From JAKQIM01 sp029557965 (lineage in GTDB: Bacteria; Chloroflexota; Anaerolineae; Anaerolineales; UBA4823), in the NCBI GenBank assembly GCA_035341015.1, contig DAOQUL010000005.1, forward strand, positions 1-64,000: a stretch of DNA of 64,000 nucleotides, read 5' to 3'. Each line of letters begins with the position of its first letter. Within the stretch, counting starts at the first letter, position 1. The position numbers were made by a program, and so were the translations under genes. Below are positions 9,241 through 18,198 of this stretch, one piece after another. The notes beneath the pieces are model-generated. The model made no database searches, was not told the DNA's origin, and saw only the letters and a program-made list of their open reading frames with translations.

Positions 9241-9279
9241 AAAAGCGGCGCCGACAGCGCCGCTTTTTCATTGTAAAGA
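9229..9279. terminator. Bidirectional terminator, 23-bp perfect stem
   Basis: A perfect 23-bp inverted repeat (arms 9229-9251 and 9257-9279, 5-nt loop CGACA) lies between two convergent genes. The core GCGGCGC/GCGCCGC is flanked by A5 and T5 and can terminate transcription from both strands. The left arm includes the last codons and the TGA of the YhhN gene; the right arm ends 3 bp before the stop of the opposite gene. Confidence 0.92.
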
Positions 9280-9282
9280 TAT

Positions 9283-10296
9283 TTATTCAGCCGCGGGGGG
9301 TTCATCTGGTGGCGCAGCGGGGACAGCCGGGTTGACGGCGTAGGCGCGCAAGCCAGTGCGGGGATTATATGTTTCGGCGCCAAAGCGGGTGAGCATTACA
9401 CCGCCCAGGCCCAGCAAGCCTACCAGGGCTTTTGGCATCCAACCCAGGCAGGGGATGGCTGCATCCAGGCCGTTGAGCGCCAGGATGAGCAGGAAAGTGC
9501 CTGCCCCGGCGGCCAGCGCAGGATGCCAATCTTTGTGGAAGATGGCAAAGAAGCGCCGGCCCAGTTCGGTGCCAAAGGCAATCAGGCCGAAGGCCCAGGC
9601 CAAGGCCAAGAGCAAGAAACCCACCAGGCTGACCGGCAGGAGCAGGATGGTAAGCCCAACGGCAACCAGTACCAGGGGCATCACCACCACCGTCAAGAGA
9701 CCCAGCCCGCCGGCAATCAGCGGCTCAGTCAGGGCGGCCTCAGATGTGCGGTGCAGCGGCTCGGCAACGAACATCGCCAGCAGCATGGCCAAGAGCGACC
9801 ACAGCACCACGCGAGCAAAGAAGTAGAGCAGCGCCAGAACCGGGTGGGTATGTGTTTCGATGCTAGGCACGGGCACACCGCCGGGGATGGTGATGAAGGG
9901 GTTGGTGTACTCAGAGCGTACCTCGCCCTCGATGGTGGCGCCCTCGTCACGGTTCAGGGCTGCCCCTGCGGTAGAGATGTCTCCCGTCACCACGGCTGTT
10001 TCGGCCAGGTGGGCATACCCGCCCGTGGCAGTGATATCGCCCATGATCGTGCCGGCAACTTCAAGAGTGCCGCCGATAACCGTGACATCGCCGTTGACCA
10101 CTGAGCCTTCTTCTAACGAAACCATCCCGCCAAGGATGACAAGGTCTTCATCCAGCCGTTCGCCATCTTCGAGTGTGTAGGTGTCACCGATGACAACCTT
10201 TGCTGGGGCGGCTGCCTGGGCGTTGTGGGGCAGTGCCAGGCTGATCAGCCCCACAACCATTACTAAAACAAGCAGTTTTTGGGCAAAGTTTTTCAT
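9283..10296 (-). CDS. Secreted/membrane protein with bactofilin-like (polymer-forming) repeat domain
   Basis: A 337-aa protein. Residues 1-28 form a signal peptide with an AQA-AA cleavage region. Residues about 35-130 form a beta-helix-like repeat (DLVILGGMVSLEEGSVV, GDVTVIGGTLEVAG, GDITATGGYAHL and so on) like that of polymer-forming cytoskeletal proteins. About five hydrophobic segments follow, with a Pro/Ala-rich tail. It is the last gene of an ECF sigma / anti-sigma operon; the ATG overlaps the anti-sigma stop by one base (TAATG). It may be the envelope component controlled or sensed by that pair. A longer reading from 10485 would run into the anti-sigma gene and is not used. Confidence 0.72.
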   Translation of the reverse strand: MKNFAQKLLVLVMVVGLISLALPHNAQAAAPAKVVIGDTYTLEDGERLDEDLVILGGMVSLEEGSVVNGDVTVIGGTLEVAGTIMGDITATGGYAHLAETAVVTGDISTAGAALNRDEGATIEGEVRSEYTNPFITIPGGVPVPSIETHTHPVLALLYFFARVVLWSLLAMLLAMFVAEPLHRTSEAALTEPLIAGGLGLLTVVVMPLVLVAVGLTILLLPVSLVGFLLLALAWAFGLIAFGTELGRRFFAIFHKDWHPALAAGAGTFLLILALNGLDAAIPCLGWMPKALVGLLGLGGVMLTRFGAETYNPRTGLRAYAVNPAVPAAPPDEPPAAE

Positions 10297-10829
10297 TATA
10301 CTACCCTCCGTGCCGTGGTAAGTTGGCGATAAGTGGCGAGCCAGGCCACACTTAAGAAGCAAACAAAGCCGACTGCAAAGAACAGGGCGATGGCTGGTAC
10401 CATGGGGGGCACCCGACCTAAAACGGAAAACACCTCTTGCAAGATGCCGTACACCGAGAGCAGGCTGGCCAGGCGGGCAATCCATGCCAGCAGCAAACTG
10501 GCCGGCGAGGCTAACAAATCCAACACGTGGGTGCCAAATAAGACGATCAGCACAAAAGCAATCCCTGCGGTCACGGCAATCGCAACCCAGGCTTGTTTGC
10601 GTTGGGCTTGCACCCTTTGGGCTGCCAGGCGCTGTTGCCAGCGGTCGGTAAAGCCAGGGGCGGGGGCAGCATAGGGCGTGCGGCGCAGCAGGGCGCTGGC
10701 ATCTGCCCAGGCATTTTCAACCTGGCGGCAGTCTGCACATTCGCGCAGGTGCTGCTGCAATGCCTGCGACTGTTGGGCCTCTAGGGGCTCTTCAGAGAGT
10801 AGCCAATCTTTAAAAGGCTGGTGATTCAT
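10296..10829 (-). CDS. Zinc-type (ZAS) anti-sigma factor
   Basis: A 177-aa membrane protein starting at an ATG inside the 3' end of the sigma gene (20-bp overlap). The cytoplasmic N-terminus carries the zinc anti-sigma motif H27-x3-C31-x2-C34 (HLRECADC). Two or three hydrophobic segments follow (about 85-165). Such proteins hold an ECF sigma factor inactive at the membrane until a signal arrives. Upstream is the cognate sigma gene and downstream the bactofilin-like protein, so this is a three-gene regulatory operon. The signal is unknown. Confidence 0.85.
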   Translation of the reverse strand: MNHQPFKDWLLSEEPLEAQQSQALQQHLRECADCRQVENAWADASALLRRTPYAAPAPGFTDRWQQRLAAQRVQAQRKQAWVAIAVTAGIAFVLIVLFGTHVLDLLASPASLLLAWIARLASLLSVYGILQEVFSVLGRVPPMVPAIALFFAVGFVCFLSVAWLATYRQLTTARRVV

Positions 10830-11403
10830 GGCGTTTCCCTTCTGTGGTGAGTCGTTGTGACTCTTGCTCGCTCCAGGTTTGTGCCAGGCTGAGCCGGGCG
10901 CGGTGTAGGCGGCTTTTGACTGCACTGACGGTGGTCTCAAGCTGTTGGGCAATTTCTTCATATGAGAAATCGTACCAGTAGTACAACACCACGGCGGCCC
11001 GGTCTTGAGGACCAAGGGCTTTGAGCATAACCTGGATACGGCGCTGGTCTTCTTTGATGTGGAAGGCAGCCTCTGGGCCAGGGTTTGTGTCGGGCGGGTC
11101 CAGGTAAGGCATTGCATCCATAGAAACCAGGGTCAAGCGGCGCTTGCGGAGCTGATCGATGCAGTAGTGGGCGGCAATCGACAGCAGCCAGGTAGAAAAG
11201 GCGCGTGTAGGGTCGTAGCCCCTGAGCTTGTTATAAGCCCGCAGGAAGGTTTCTTGAGCAGCGTCTTCGGCTTCATCTGGGTCGCCCAACATGCGGTAAC
11301 ACAGGTTGAAGACTGGACGTTGGTAAGCCTCCACAATCGTGGTAAAGGCTTCGGAATTGCCTTTTTGAGCCTGAAGAATCAGGTCCGGCTCGATTTGGAT
11401 CAC
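10810..11403 (-). CDS. ECF-type RNA polymerase sigma factor
   Basis: A 197-aa sigma-70 family protein with region 2 (VFNLCYRMLGDPDEAEDAAQ and FSTWLLSIAAHYCIDQLR) and region 4 (LVLYYWY replaced here by VVLYYWYDFSYEEIAQQL, then TVSAVKSRLHRAR), the ECF layout without region 3. The GTG start is used because AGGAG lies 7 nt upstream. The gene overlaps its anti-sigma partner by 20 bp. A TGCAAC-N16-CGTATA motif lies about 40 bp upstream, which suggests autoregulation. Confidence 0.93.
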   Translation of the reverse strand: MIQIEPDLILQAQKGNSEAFTTIVEAYQRPVFNLCYRMLGDPDEAEDAAQETFLRAYNKLRGYDPTRAFSTWLLSIAAHYCIDQLRKRRLTLVSMDAMPYLDPPDTNPGPEAAFHIKEDQRRIQVMLKALGPQDRAAVVLYYWYDFSYEEIAQQLETTVSAVKSRLHRARLSLAQTWSEQESQRLTTEGKRHESPAF

Positions 11404-11445
11404 GTTTGTGCTCCTGATAATGCTTGCATCATCGTTCTGTTTGTA

Positions 11446-11473
11446 TATACGCCTGAGGTGGCAGAAGGTTGCA
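11446..11473 (-). promoter_or_regulatory. ECF-type promoter upstream of the sigma/anti-sigma operon
   Basis: Read on the minus strand, TGCAAC (11468-11473), a 16-bp spacer and CGTATA (11446-11451) match the bipartite pattern of ECF promoters; the Bacillus SigW consensus is TGAAAC-N16-CGTATA. It lies about 40 bp before the GTG of the ECF gene, as expected for positive autoregulation. No convincing housekeeping promoter is seen in the same gap. Confidence 0.6.
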
Positions 11474-11555
11474 AGGAATTGCTGGTCCTTGTGTTGTGAA
11501 TTAAACTTTTTGGTGCGGCAAGAAGGCTATGTTGATTGAGCGACTTATGCCACGA

Positions 11556-12454
11556 TCAGTGGTGTAAAGGTTTGAAACCTTCTCCCAGGGCCTCGTGCGC
11601 TTGTCCGATGACGATGAAAGCATGTGGATCGGCCTCGCGCACCAGGGCTTTCAATTGATTGATCTCTGAGCGGGTGATGACGGTGTAGAGTACGTCGCGT
11701 TCTTCGCCGGTGTAGGCACCGCGCCCATTGAGCAAGGTCACGCCGCGCTCCATGTTCTCAAGGATCTGCTGTGTGACGGCAGAGGTGTTTTTGGTGATGA
11801 TCATGGCCGTGCGGACCACATTAGAGCCCTCGGCGGCAACTTCGGCGGCAATGCCATTGATGTACAGCATCACAATGGCGTAGAGGGCGTTTTCCCAACT
11901 GTAGACCAACCCACCAGCGAACATGACCAGCGAATCGGTCAGCAGGTAACTTTGCGAGATGGAAATGCCGCGCCAATTATTCAAGATGCGCGCCAGGATA
12001 TCTGAGCCGCCGCTGGTGCCCTGGCCGCGGTAGACCAGGCCATAGCCAATGCCGCTGGTGACACCCCCATACAGGGTGTTGAGCACCAGGTCTTGGGTCA
12101 GACCATGTTCAGGCAAAAAGAGCACCAGCAGGTCAGTGAGAACAGAGACGGCAACCACGGCATAGGCCGTGCGCAGGGCAAAACGTCGCCCACCCAGGTA
12201 ACGCCAGCCTAATAAAAAGAGCGGCAGGTTGCCAATGAAGATCATCAAGCCGATCGGGAAGTCTGTATAGTGGCTGATGATCTGTGCGATGCCGCTGATG
12301 CCGCCGTTGACCAGGCCTGCCGGCACGAGGAATAAGCGGATCGACAGGGCTTGCAAGAGCGCCCCGGCTGTGATCAGGGCGTAATCGCGCGCCATTTCCC
12401 AGGTGAAGCGCACCGGCTGTGCCAACAGAGATTGAATAAATTTTTGCATACGCA

Positions 12455-12455
<1 letters not shown>
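11556..12455 (-). CDS. YitT family membrane protein (DUF161 + DUF2179)
   Basis: A 299-aa protein: a short cytoplasmic start, five or six membrane segments (about residues 25-200, with GLVNGGISGIAQII, GVTSGIGYGLVYRGQGTSGGSD and GLVYSWENALYAIVMLYI), then a soluble DUF2179 domain (RGVTLLNGRGAYTG, VLYTVITRSEINQL, ADPHAFIVI). The family is widespread; its transport role is not established. The start overlaps the stop of the upstream dehydrogenase by one base (TAATG), so the two are coupled. Confidence 0.88.
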
Positions 12456-13375
<920 letters not shown>

Positions 13376-13427
13376 GGGGAAACTCCTGGGGAAGGATTTG
13401 CGCATAGCCAACGACCGGCGCAAGGGA

Positions 13428-14567
13428 TTATTGATGTTGTGTGATTTCTGGCCCATTGGGGGTGTCTTTTACATCCCAGCCCAGCGCGGCGATCTGCTGG
13501 CGCAGGGCATCAGATGCGGGCCAATCTTTGCGCTGGCGAGCAGCCTGGCGTTCTTGAACCAGGGCCACAACCTGGGGAGGCGGGCCGGCTGGGGCGCTGG
13601 GTGCCTCAGCCTGGCTGGCTTGCAGGGCGCGCTGCCAGGCTGCTGAAGGCAAGTTGGCCTGGGGATGGTAAGGCCGGAATGGGCCGATCTCACTGAGGGG
13701 GAAGCGCTCGCCATTGTGATAGTAATGAACGTGCCCGTTGCGTTGTTCGGCAATTTCGTCCAGACCGCTGCCAGCCAGGTTGGGGGCGTAGCCAGGATGG
13801 TTGTGCCCGGTGTGCAGCAAGGTCACGCCGCCAAGGCCGCTGACATGGCATTGGCCGTTTTGTGGGTCGATCAGCAGGGCCGTGCTTTCATCCAGCCCTA
13901 CCACGGTCAGTTCTGCGGGCAGCATCTGCATCAGGCGGGCAAAGCGCGCCTGGCCCATGAAACAGCGGCTGGTATCTAACTCTGCGCCGCCCTCCGCATT
14001 GTTCCAATGGGGGACAAATACCAACTGCAAACCGTACAGGCCAAACAAGTTCAGGCCTTCTTTCCAGTGCAGGTCATCGCCCACTTTGAAGATTTCGTAC
14101 ACCGGCAGTGCGCAGCAACTGATGGCGATGGCGGCAGCAGAGGCCAGAGCCAGGGTGGCCCCCAGGCAGTGACGGGCGATGATGTAATGCCAGGCCAGGC
14201 TGTCGCGCAGTTGGCGCACGGCATAGGTGGGGCTGCCTGGCCCCATAAAGATCAGGTCTGCCTGGAGCAGGGGCTCCAAAATAGCTTCTGCATCGGGGCT
14301 GAAGGGTGTGCCACGCTGGCGGGCTGGAACGGTCTCTACCAGGGGGTGGTAATTCTGCAGGCGCTGTTGGAAGAATTCTGCCACCCGGCCTATCACGCGG
14401 GCTGAATTCAGCTCGAAGCCCGCCGGCGTTTCAAGCAAGGCCAGGCGCGGGCTGGGTGGCAGCTTGCTCAACAGGCGGTCGAAGACCTTGCGCCCGCTGG
14501 GCGAGGTTTCGCCTGAGCCGAACAGCACAATAGGGCCAGGAACCGTATGGGTGGAGGATGTGTTCAT
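13428..14567 (-). CDS. S51/cyanophycinase-like protein fused to a CysRS-type C-terminal domain
   Basis: A 379-aa protein in two parts. Residues 1 to about 250 form a class I amidotransferase-like fold of the peptidase S51 type: it starts IVLFGSGETSPSGRK, has MGPGSPTYAVRQL in the middle, and carries a Ser in LALASAAAIAIS where the S51 nucleophile is expected. After an Ala/Pro linker, the last 45 residues (QERQAARQRKDWPASDALRQ and LGWDVKDTPNGPE) closely resemble the extreme C-terminus of cysteinyl-tRNA synthetase. No synthetase catalytic domain is present. The amidotransferase-like part suggests a hydrolase; the fused tail may bind RNA or a partner. Function unknown. Confidence 0.75.
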   Translation of the reverse strand: MNTSSTHTVPGPIVLFGSGETSPSGRKVFDRLLSKLPPSPRLALLETPAGFELNSARVIGRVAEFFQQRLQNYHPLVETVPARQRGTPFSPDAEAILEPLLQADLIFMGPGSPTYAVRQLRDSLAWHYIIARHCLGATLALASAAAIAISCCALPVYEIFKVGDDLHWKEGLNLFGLYGLQLVFVPHWNNAEGGAELDTSRCFMGQARFARLMQMLPAELTVVGLDESTALLIDPQNGQCHVSGLGGVTLLHTGHNHPGYAPNLAGSGLDEIAEQRNGHVHYYHNGERFPLSEIGPFRPYHPQANLPSAAWQRALQASQAEAPSAPAGPPPQVVALVQERQAARQRKDWPASDALRQQIAALGWDVKDTPNGPEITQHQ

Positions 14568-14614
14568 ATCGACCAGGCAAATCTTACCATACTTGCATAT
14601 CTTACCATCAATAA

Positions 14615-14655
14615 ACGCCGATAAACGCAGATCTGTTATCTGCGTCTACCGGCGT
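14615..14655 (-). repeat. Intergenic imperfect palindrome of the ACGCAGAT type
   Basis: In the 112-bp gap between two minus-strand genes, inner arms ACGCAGAT/ATCTGCGT (14625-14632, 14638-14645) and outer arms ACGCCG/CGGCGT (14615-14620, 14650-14655) form a two-tier hairpin. The word resembles the ACGCAGAT...ATCTGCGT palindromes scattered between genes in many environmental genomes. On the minus strand a short TTTATT follows, so it could also terminate the upstream dehydrogenase transcript. A direct repeat ATCTTACCAT lies beside it (14581 and 14599). Confidence 0.5.
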
Positions 14656-14679
14656 GTGTTTGTGGTTTCAAAGATCAGG

Positions 14680-15717
14680 CTATTCGATCGTCCTGGGCAT
14701 CTTTGAGCCCTGGTAGCGGGCGCGGATATTGGGAACCAGGTATTCTTTGAAGGAGCGCTCAACGCCGTAATCCGGCGACCAGCCCCAATCCTGTTGGGCG
14801 GCACTGTCGTCCAGATCGCCTGGCCAAGAATCGACAATCGCCTGCCGTTTCAGGTCGGGTTGGAAGGTGACCTGGGCATTGGGGAAGAACTTGAGCACCC
14901 AATCACGGAATTCGACTGCCGAGAGGCTGAAGGCGGTGATATTGTAAACGTGGCGTTTCAGGTTCTCGCGTTTGGCACTGGTGAGCAAGAGCAAGGCCTT
15001 GACTGCATCGGGCATGGCCATGAAGGGGATGCGCACGTCCTCACGTACAAAGCAGGCATAGGGCTTGTTCTGGGCAGCGTGGTGCAGCATTTCGGGGCCG
15101 TAATCGCTGGTGCCGCCGCTGGGCACGGTGAAGGCGCTGATCAGGCCAGGGAAGCGCAGGCTGCGGAAATCGAGCATGACGGATTTTTCGGGGGCCAGTT
15201 GGCGGTAGTAATCGCTGAAGTAGGTGCCCAACATCTCGCAATACAGTTTATTGCACCCGTACATGGTGCGGGGGGTGTTCCAATCCCATTCGCGCACGTG
15301 GGTATCTTTGTTCTTGGTTTCAAGGTCTGGCAGACCGTAGGCAGCAATTGAGCTTGGGAAGATGAATTTAACCGGCTCGCCGCGCCAGGCAGATTGTTCG
15401 GCGGCCAACTGCAGCAAACCCAGGCTGCCCTCAACATTGACGCGGTGGGCGGTTTCGGGGGTGAACTCGCTGCGGGTAGAGAGCAGGGCTGCCAGGTGGT
15501 AGATGGTCTCAATCTCGTATTCACTGACCAGGCGTGCCAAGAGGGCTTTATCAAGGATATCCCCTTGCAGGGCGGTGACCATGGCCTGTACTTCGTCGGG
15601 CAGGGGGTTCAGGTCAAGCGTAACAACCGGAAGGTCGGAATTTTCTTTCAGGTTTTTAATGAGGGCCTGGCCGATTTCGCCAGATGCCCCGGTGATCAAG
15701 GTGATCTTCTTACGCAT
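14680..15717 (-). CDS. NAD-dependent epimerase/dehydratase family protein, probably SDR-type L-threonine 3-dehydrogenase
   Basis: A 345-aa extended short-chain dehydrogenase. The NAD motif is GASGEIG (10-16), the catalytic pair Y153-x3-K157 lies in YGCNK, and PSSIAAYG supplies the upstream Ser. The segments SLRFPGLIS, PSGGTSDYGPEM and RIPFMAMPDAVKALL are typical of the SDR-type threonine dehydrogenases that oxidise L-threonine to 2-amino-3-ketobutyrate. UDP-sugar epimerase is the alternative, but the SGGTSDY and PFMAMPD motifs argue against it. No 2-amino-3-ketobutyrate ligase gene is adjacent. Confidence 0.82.
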   Translation of the reverse strand: MRKKITLITGASGEIGQALIKNLKENSDLPVVTLDLNPLPDEVQAMVTALQGDILDKALLARLVSEYEIETIYHLAALLSTRSEFTPETAHRVNVEGSLGLLQLAAEQSAWRGEPVKFIFPSSIAAYGLPDLETKNKDTHVREWDWNTPRTMYGCNKLYCEMLGTYFSDYYRQLAPEKSVMLDFRSLRFPGLISAFTVPSGGTSDYGPEMLHHAAQNKPYACFVREDVRIPFMAMPDAVKALLLLTSAKRENLKRHVYNITAFSLSAVEFRDWVLKFFPNAQVTFQPDLKRQAIVDSWPGDLDDSAAQQDWGWSPDYGVERSFKEYLVPNIRARYQGSKMPRTIE

Positions 15718-15765
15718 AGGCTCTCCTTATGGGTTATCGAATTCAAGATGTGTTTTACATCGGGA

Positions 15766-15776
15766 TGTGCTAGAAT
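15766..15776 (+). promoter_or_regulatory. Extended -10 element TGTGCTAGAAT
   Basis: The string TGTGCTAGAAT is an extended -10 (TGC before TAGAAT). The identical 11-mer occurs at 17504-17514 in front of the zinc-ribbon gene. No clear -35 is present. It would place the transcription start near 15783, which affects the choice of start for the lipoprotein gene downstream. Confidence 0.5.
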
Positions 15777-15779
15777 GAT

Positions 15780-16613
15780 ATGATTTATTTTACATTAGCT
15801 GTCAGGTTGTGCGAAGTGTCAAGTGTCAAAAAATGTCATGTCAAGTGCCACTTGCTAGCAGGATTGTCCCTTCTGCTGGTTTTGACGGGCTGCCTGCCGG
15901 TGACCAGGCCGGTTGTCGTGCGGCCTTCTGCCACGCCTGTGCCGGCTACCGAAACGCCTGCCCCCACCACTGTTTGGTTCCCAACTACGCCCACATTCAC
16001 ACCGCTGCCGACTGTAGAGCTGCTGCCGACCCCGCAGATGCGCCCTGATGTGGGGGAGCTGTTCTTCCAGGATGATTTCAGCGATGAGACGGCCTGGATG
16101 CTTTGGCAAACTGCCGCCGGCAGCGTGGCGATGGGTAAGGATGACCTGACCATTGTCATCCATGAAGAAAAAGTCTACATGTACAGCGTGCGTTTGCAGC
16201 CGGTTTTCACCGATTTCTACCTTGAGCTAACGGCAAACACCAACTTCTGCCGCGGCAAGGATGAATATGGTTTGCTGCTGCGGGTTTCACCGGATATCGA
16301 TTACTACCGCTTCTCGCTGTCTTGCGATGGCAACGTGCGCCTCGACCGGTTGTACCAGGGCCGGACCGTTTCGCCGCAGGCAACCATGCTGAGCGGCGCA
16401 GCCCCACAGGGCGCACCCGGCCAGGTGCGGTTGGGGGTTTGGGCACTTAAGGATGAAATGCGTTTTTTCATCAATGATCTGTATCAATTCACGGTTAAGG
16501 ATGGGACGCTGCTGACCGGTGGTGTGGGCGTCTATGCGCTTTCTTCCAGTGCGGAGCTTTTATCAGTGTATTTTTCAGATCTAAAAGTATACCAACTGGT
16601 AGATGAGCCGTAG
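15780..16613 (+). CDS. Lipoprotein with C-terminal lectin-like (laminin-G/DUF1080-type) domain
   Basis: A secreted lipoprotein of up to 277 aa. The hydrophobic core ends in the lipobox LVLTGC, followed by a Pro/Thr-rich linker and, from about residue 90, a beta-sandwich-like domain (FQDDFSDETAWMLWQ, YGLLLRVSPDIDYYRFSL, GVYALSSSAELLSVYFSDLKV) of the concanavalin A-like lectin class. The ATG at 15780 is only 3 nt after the -10 hexamer, so an in-frame GTG at 15816 (VSSVKK) may be the real start. It is divergent from the threonine dehydrogenase gene. The ligand is unknown. Confidence 0.78.
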   Translation: MIYFTLAVRLCEVSSVKKCHVKCHLLAGLSLLLVLTGCLPVTRPVVVRPSATPVPATETPAPTTVWFPTTPTFTPLPTVELLPTPQMRPDVGELFFQDDFSDETAWMLWQTAAGSVAMGKDDLTIVIHEEKVYMYSVRLQPVFTDFYLELTANTNFCRGKDEYGLLLRVSPDIDYYRFSLSCDGNVRLDRLYQGRTVSPQATMLSGAAPQGAPGQVRLGVWALKDEMRFFINDLYQFTVKDGTLLTGGVGVYALSSSAELLSVYFSDLKVYQLVDEP

Positions 16614-16656
16614 TACGGAAATATAGCCGAAGAAAACTTCTATTGATGGAGTATGT

Positions 16657-17496
16657 ATGGCGAGAAAGCCGTATGTCAATCGTTTGAACAACCTGGATTC
16701 GAAATCTTGGTTAAAGTTCCAGAAGTCCTGGTTTGTTCACAATCCACCGCCGCGCCAGAAGAACGTGCTGCGCCATCCGGCCAAGTTCCCCGAAACGCTG
16801 GCCCAGGAGTTTATTGAGTTCTTCACCCAACGCGGGCAGGTGGTGTTGGATCCGATGGCGGGCACGGGCAGCACGCTGGTGGCAGCACTGCGCAGCGGGC
16901 GGCACAGCTATGGGGTTGAGCTGAACCCCGCTTATGCCGAGATTGCCCGGCAGGTGGTGGCAGAGGAAAGCCAGGCTCTGGGGCTAGGGGAAGCGGCACT
17001 GACGGCTGAGGTGATCACGGGGGATGCGGCTGAACTGGCGGCGCTCTTTGCCCAGCATGACCTGCCGCCGGTGGACTATGTACTGACTTCGCCGCCGTAT
17101 TGGGATATGTTGCATGCCCGCGGCGCTCAAACGCAGCAAAAACGCCGTACCAGCCCCGGCCTGGACGTGATCTATTCGGATGACCCGCAAGACCTGGGCA
17201 ACGTGGCTGATTATGAGGAGTTCGTCGAACGGCTGGTGGGTATTTATGAAGGCCTGTCGCCACTGCTGAGGGTTGGAGCCTATCTGACCATCATTGTCAA
17301 GAACGTTAAAAAGGGCGGACGCATCTACCCCCTGGCCTGGGACCTGGCGGCACGCCTGGGCCGCAGTTATGTATTGAAAGATGAAAAAATCTGGTGCCAG
17401 GATAATCAACGCCTGGCTCCTTACGGTATGGGCAATGCCTGGGTGAGCAATACCTTCCACCATTACTGTCTTCAATTCCGCAAAGAAGGAAATTGA
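16657..17496 (+). CDS. DNA methyltransferase (N4-cytosine / N6-adenine type)
   Basis: A 279-aa amino-methyltransferase. Motif I DPMAGTGST (65-73) binds AdoMet, ELNPAYAEIA follows as motif II, and motif IV is TSPPYW (144-149). The TSPPY form is more usual in N4-cytosine enzymes, but N6-adenine cannot be excluded. The motif order is I then IV and there is little room for a separate target-recognition domain. The ATG is 5 nt after GGAG. Downstream are a zinc-ribbon protein and a PD-(D/E)XK-like protein, so it may belong to a restriction-modification-like group rather than being an orphan. Confidence 0.87.
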   Translation: MARKPYVNRLNNLDSKSWLKFQKSWFVHNPPPRQKNVLRHPAKFPETLAQEFIEFFTQRGQVVLDPMAGTGSTLVAALRSGRHSYGVELNPAYAEIARQVVAEESQALGLGEAALTAEVITGDAAELAALFAQHDLPPVDYVLTSPPYWDMLHARGAQTQQKRRTSPGLDVIYSDDPQDLGNVADYEEFVERLVGIYEGLSPLLRVGAYLTIIVKNVKKGGRIYPLAWDLAARLGRSYVLKDEKIWCQDNQRLAPYGMGNAWVSNTFHHYCLQFRKEGN

Positions 17497-17503
17497 TCAC
17501 TTT

Positions 17504-17514
17504 TGTGCTAGAAT
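17504..17514 (+). promoter_or_regulatory. Extended -10 element TGTGCTAGAAT before the zinc-ribbon gene
   Basis: An exact copy of the 11-mer at 15766-15776, 30 bp before the start codon. It suggests that the zinc-ribbon and nuclease-like genes can be transcribed separately from the methyltransferase. No good -35 is visible. Confidence 0.45.
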
Positions 17515-17544
17515 CAGGTTAGATCATCTTATGGAGTGTGTTGT

Positions 17545-18195
17545 ATGGCAGAACGGATCGAATTTACCCGCAACTATAATGATTTGAGCACCAACCAGGG
17601 CTTCCAGTTTGAATTTATCTGCGATCGCTGTGGGACGGGTTACCGCACGCGTTTCCAGGCCAATACCCTGGGCACGGTCAGCACGGCCCTGGGCGCGGCC
17701 AGCAACCTGTTTGGCGGCATCTTGGGGCAAGCGGCCAACCTGAGCGAACAGGTGCGCTCGGCTGCCTGGGAGAGGGCTCACGACTCGGCCTTTACGGAGG
17801 CGATGGAAGAGCTGCGGCCCGATTTCTTGCAGTGCCCGCGCTGTTCTTCTTGGGTCTGTAAGAAGAGCTGTTGGAACGAGCGCAAAGGCCTGTGCAAGGG
17901 CTGTGCTCCTGATGTGGCGGTGGAGATGGCGGCGGCGCAAGCGGCTAAAACCACCGAGGCGGTTTGGACCAGTGCAGTTGCATCTGATGAAGACCAGGCT
18001 CAGGTGAGCAGCCAGAAGGCCTGGAAAGAGGGGGTGCGGGCATCTTGCCCGAACTGCAACGCGGCGATCGACCAGGGGGCCAAGTTCTGCCCAGAATGCG
18101 GCACCAAGATGCAGGTGGCAGCTTTCTGTAAGGAATGCGGCGCCAAGCTCCAGCCTGGGGTTAAGTTCTGCCCGGAGTGCGGTCATAAAGTATAG
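17545..18195 (+). CDS. Multi-zinc-ribbon protein
   Basis: A 216-aa cysteine-rich soluble protein. An N-terminal CDRCGTGYRTRF half-knuckle is followed by an Ala/Gly-rich amphipathic stretch (about 45-75), a second knuckle group (CPRCSSWVCKKSCW, GLCKGCAP), an alpha-helical region, and two C-terminal double zinc ribbons (CPNC...FCPECG and FCKECG...FCPECG). The ATG at 17545 follows GGAG at a spacing of 8 nt. It lies 48 bp after a DNA methyltransferase and 3 bp before a PD-(D/E)XK-like gene. The ribbons suggest nucleic-acid or protein binding; no specific function is recognised. Confidence 0.8.
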   Translation: MAERIEFTRNYNDLSTNQGFQFEFICDRCGTGYRTRFQANTLGTVSTALGAASNLFGGILGQAANLSEQVRSAAWERAHDSAFTEAMEELRPDFLQCPRCSSWVCKKSCWNERKGLCKGCAPDVAVEMAAAQAAKTTEAVWTSAVASDEDQAQVSSQKAWKEGVRASCPNCNAAIDQGAKFCPECGTKMQVAAFCKECGAKLQPGVKFCPECGHKV

Positions 18196-18198
18196 ATA

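Noticed and set aside
10297..10485. A longer start for the bactofilin-like protein
   Set aside because: The extra 63 residues overlap the anti-sigma gene in another frame, and a proper signal peptide begins at 10296.
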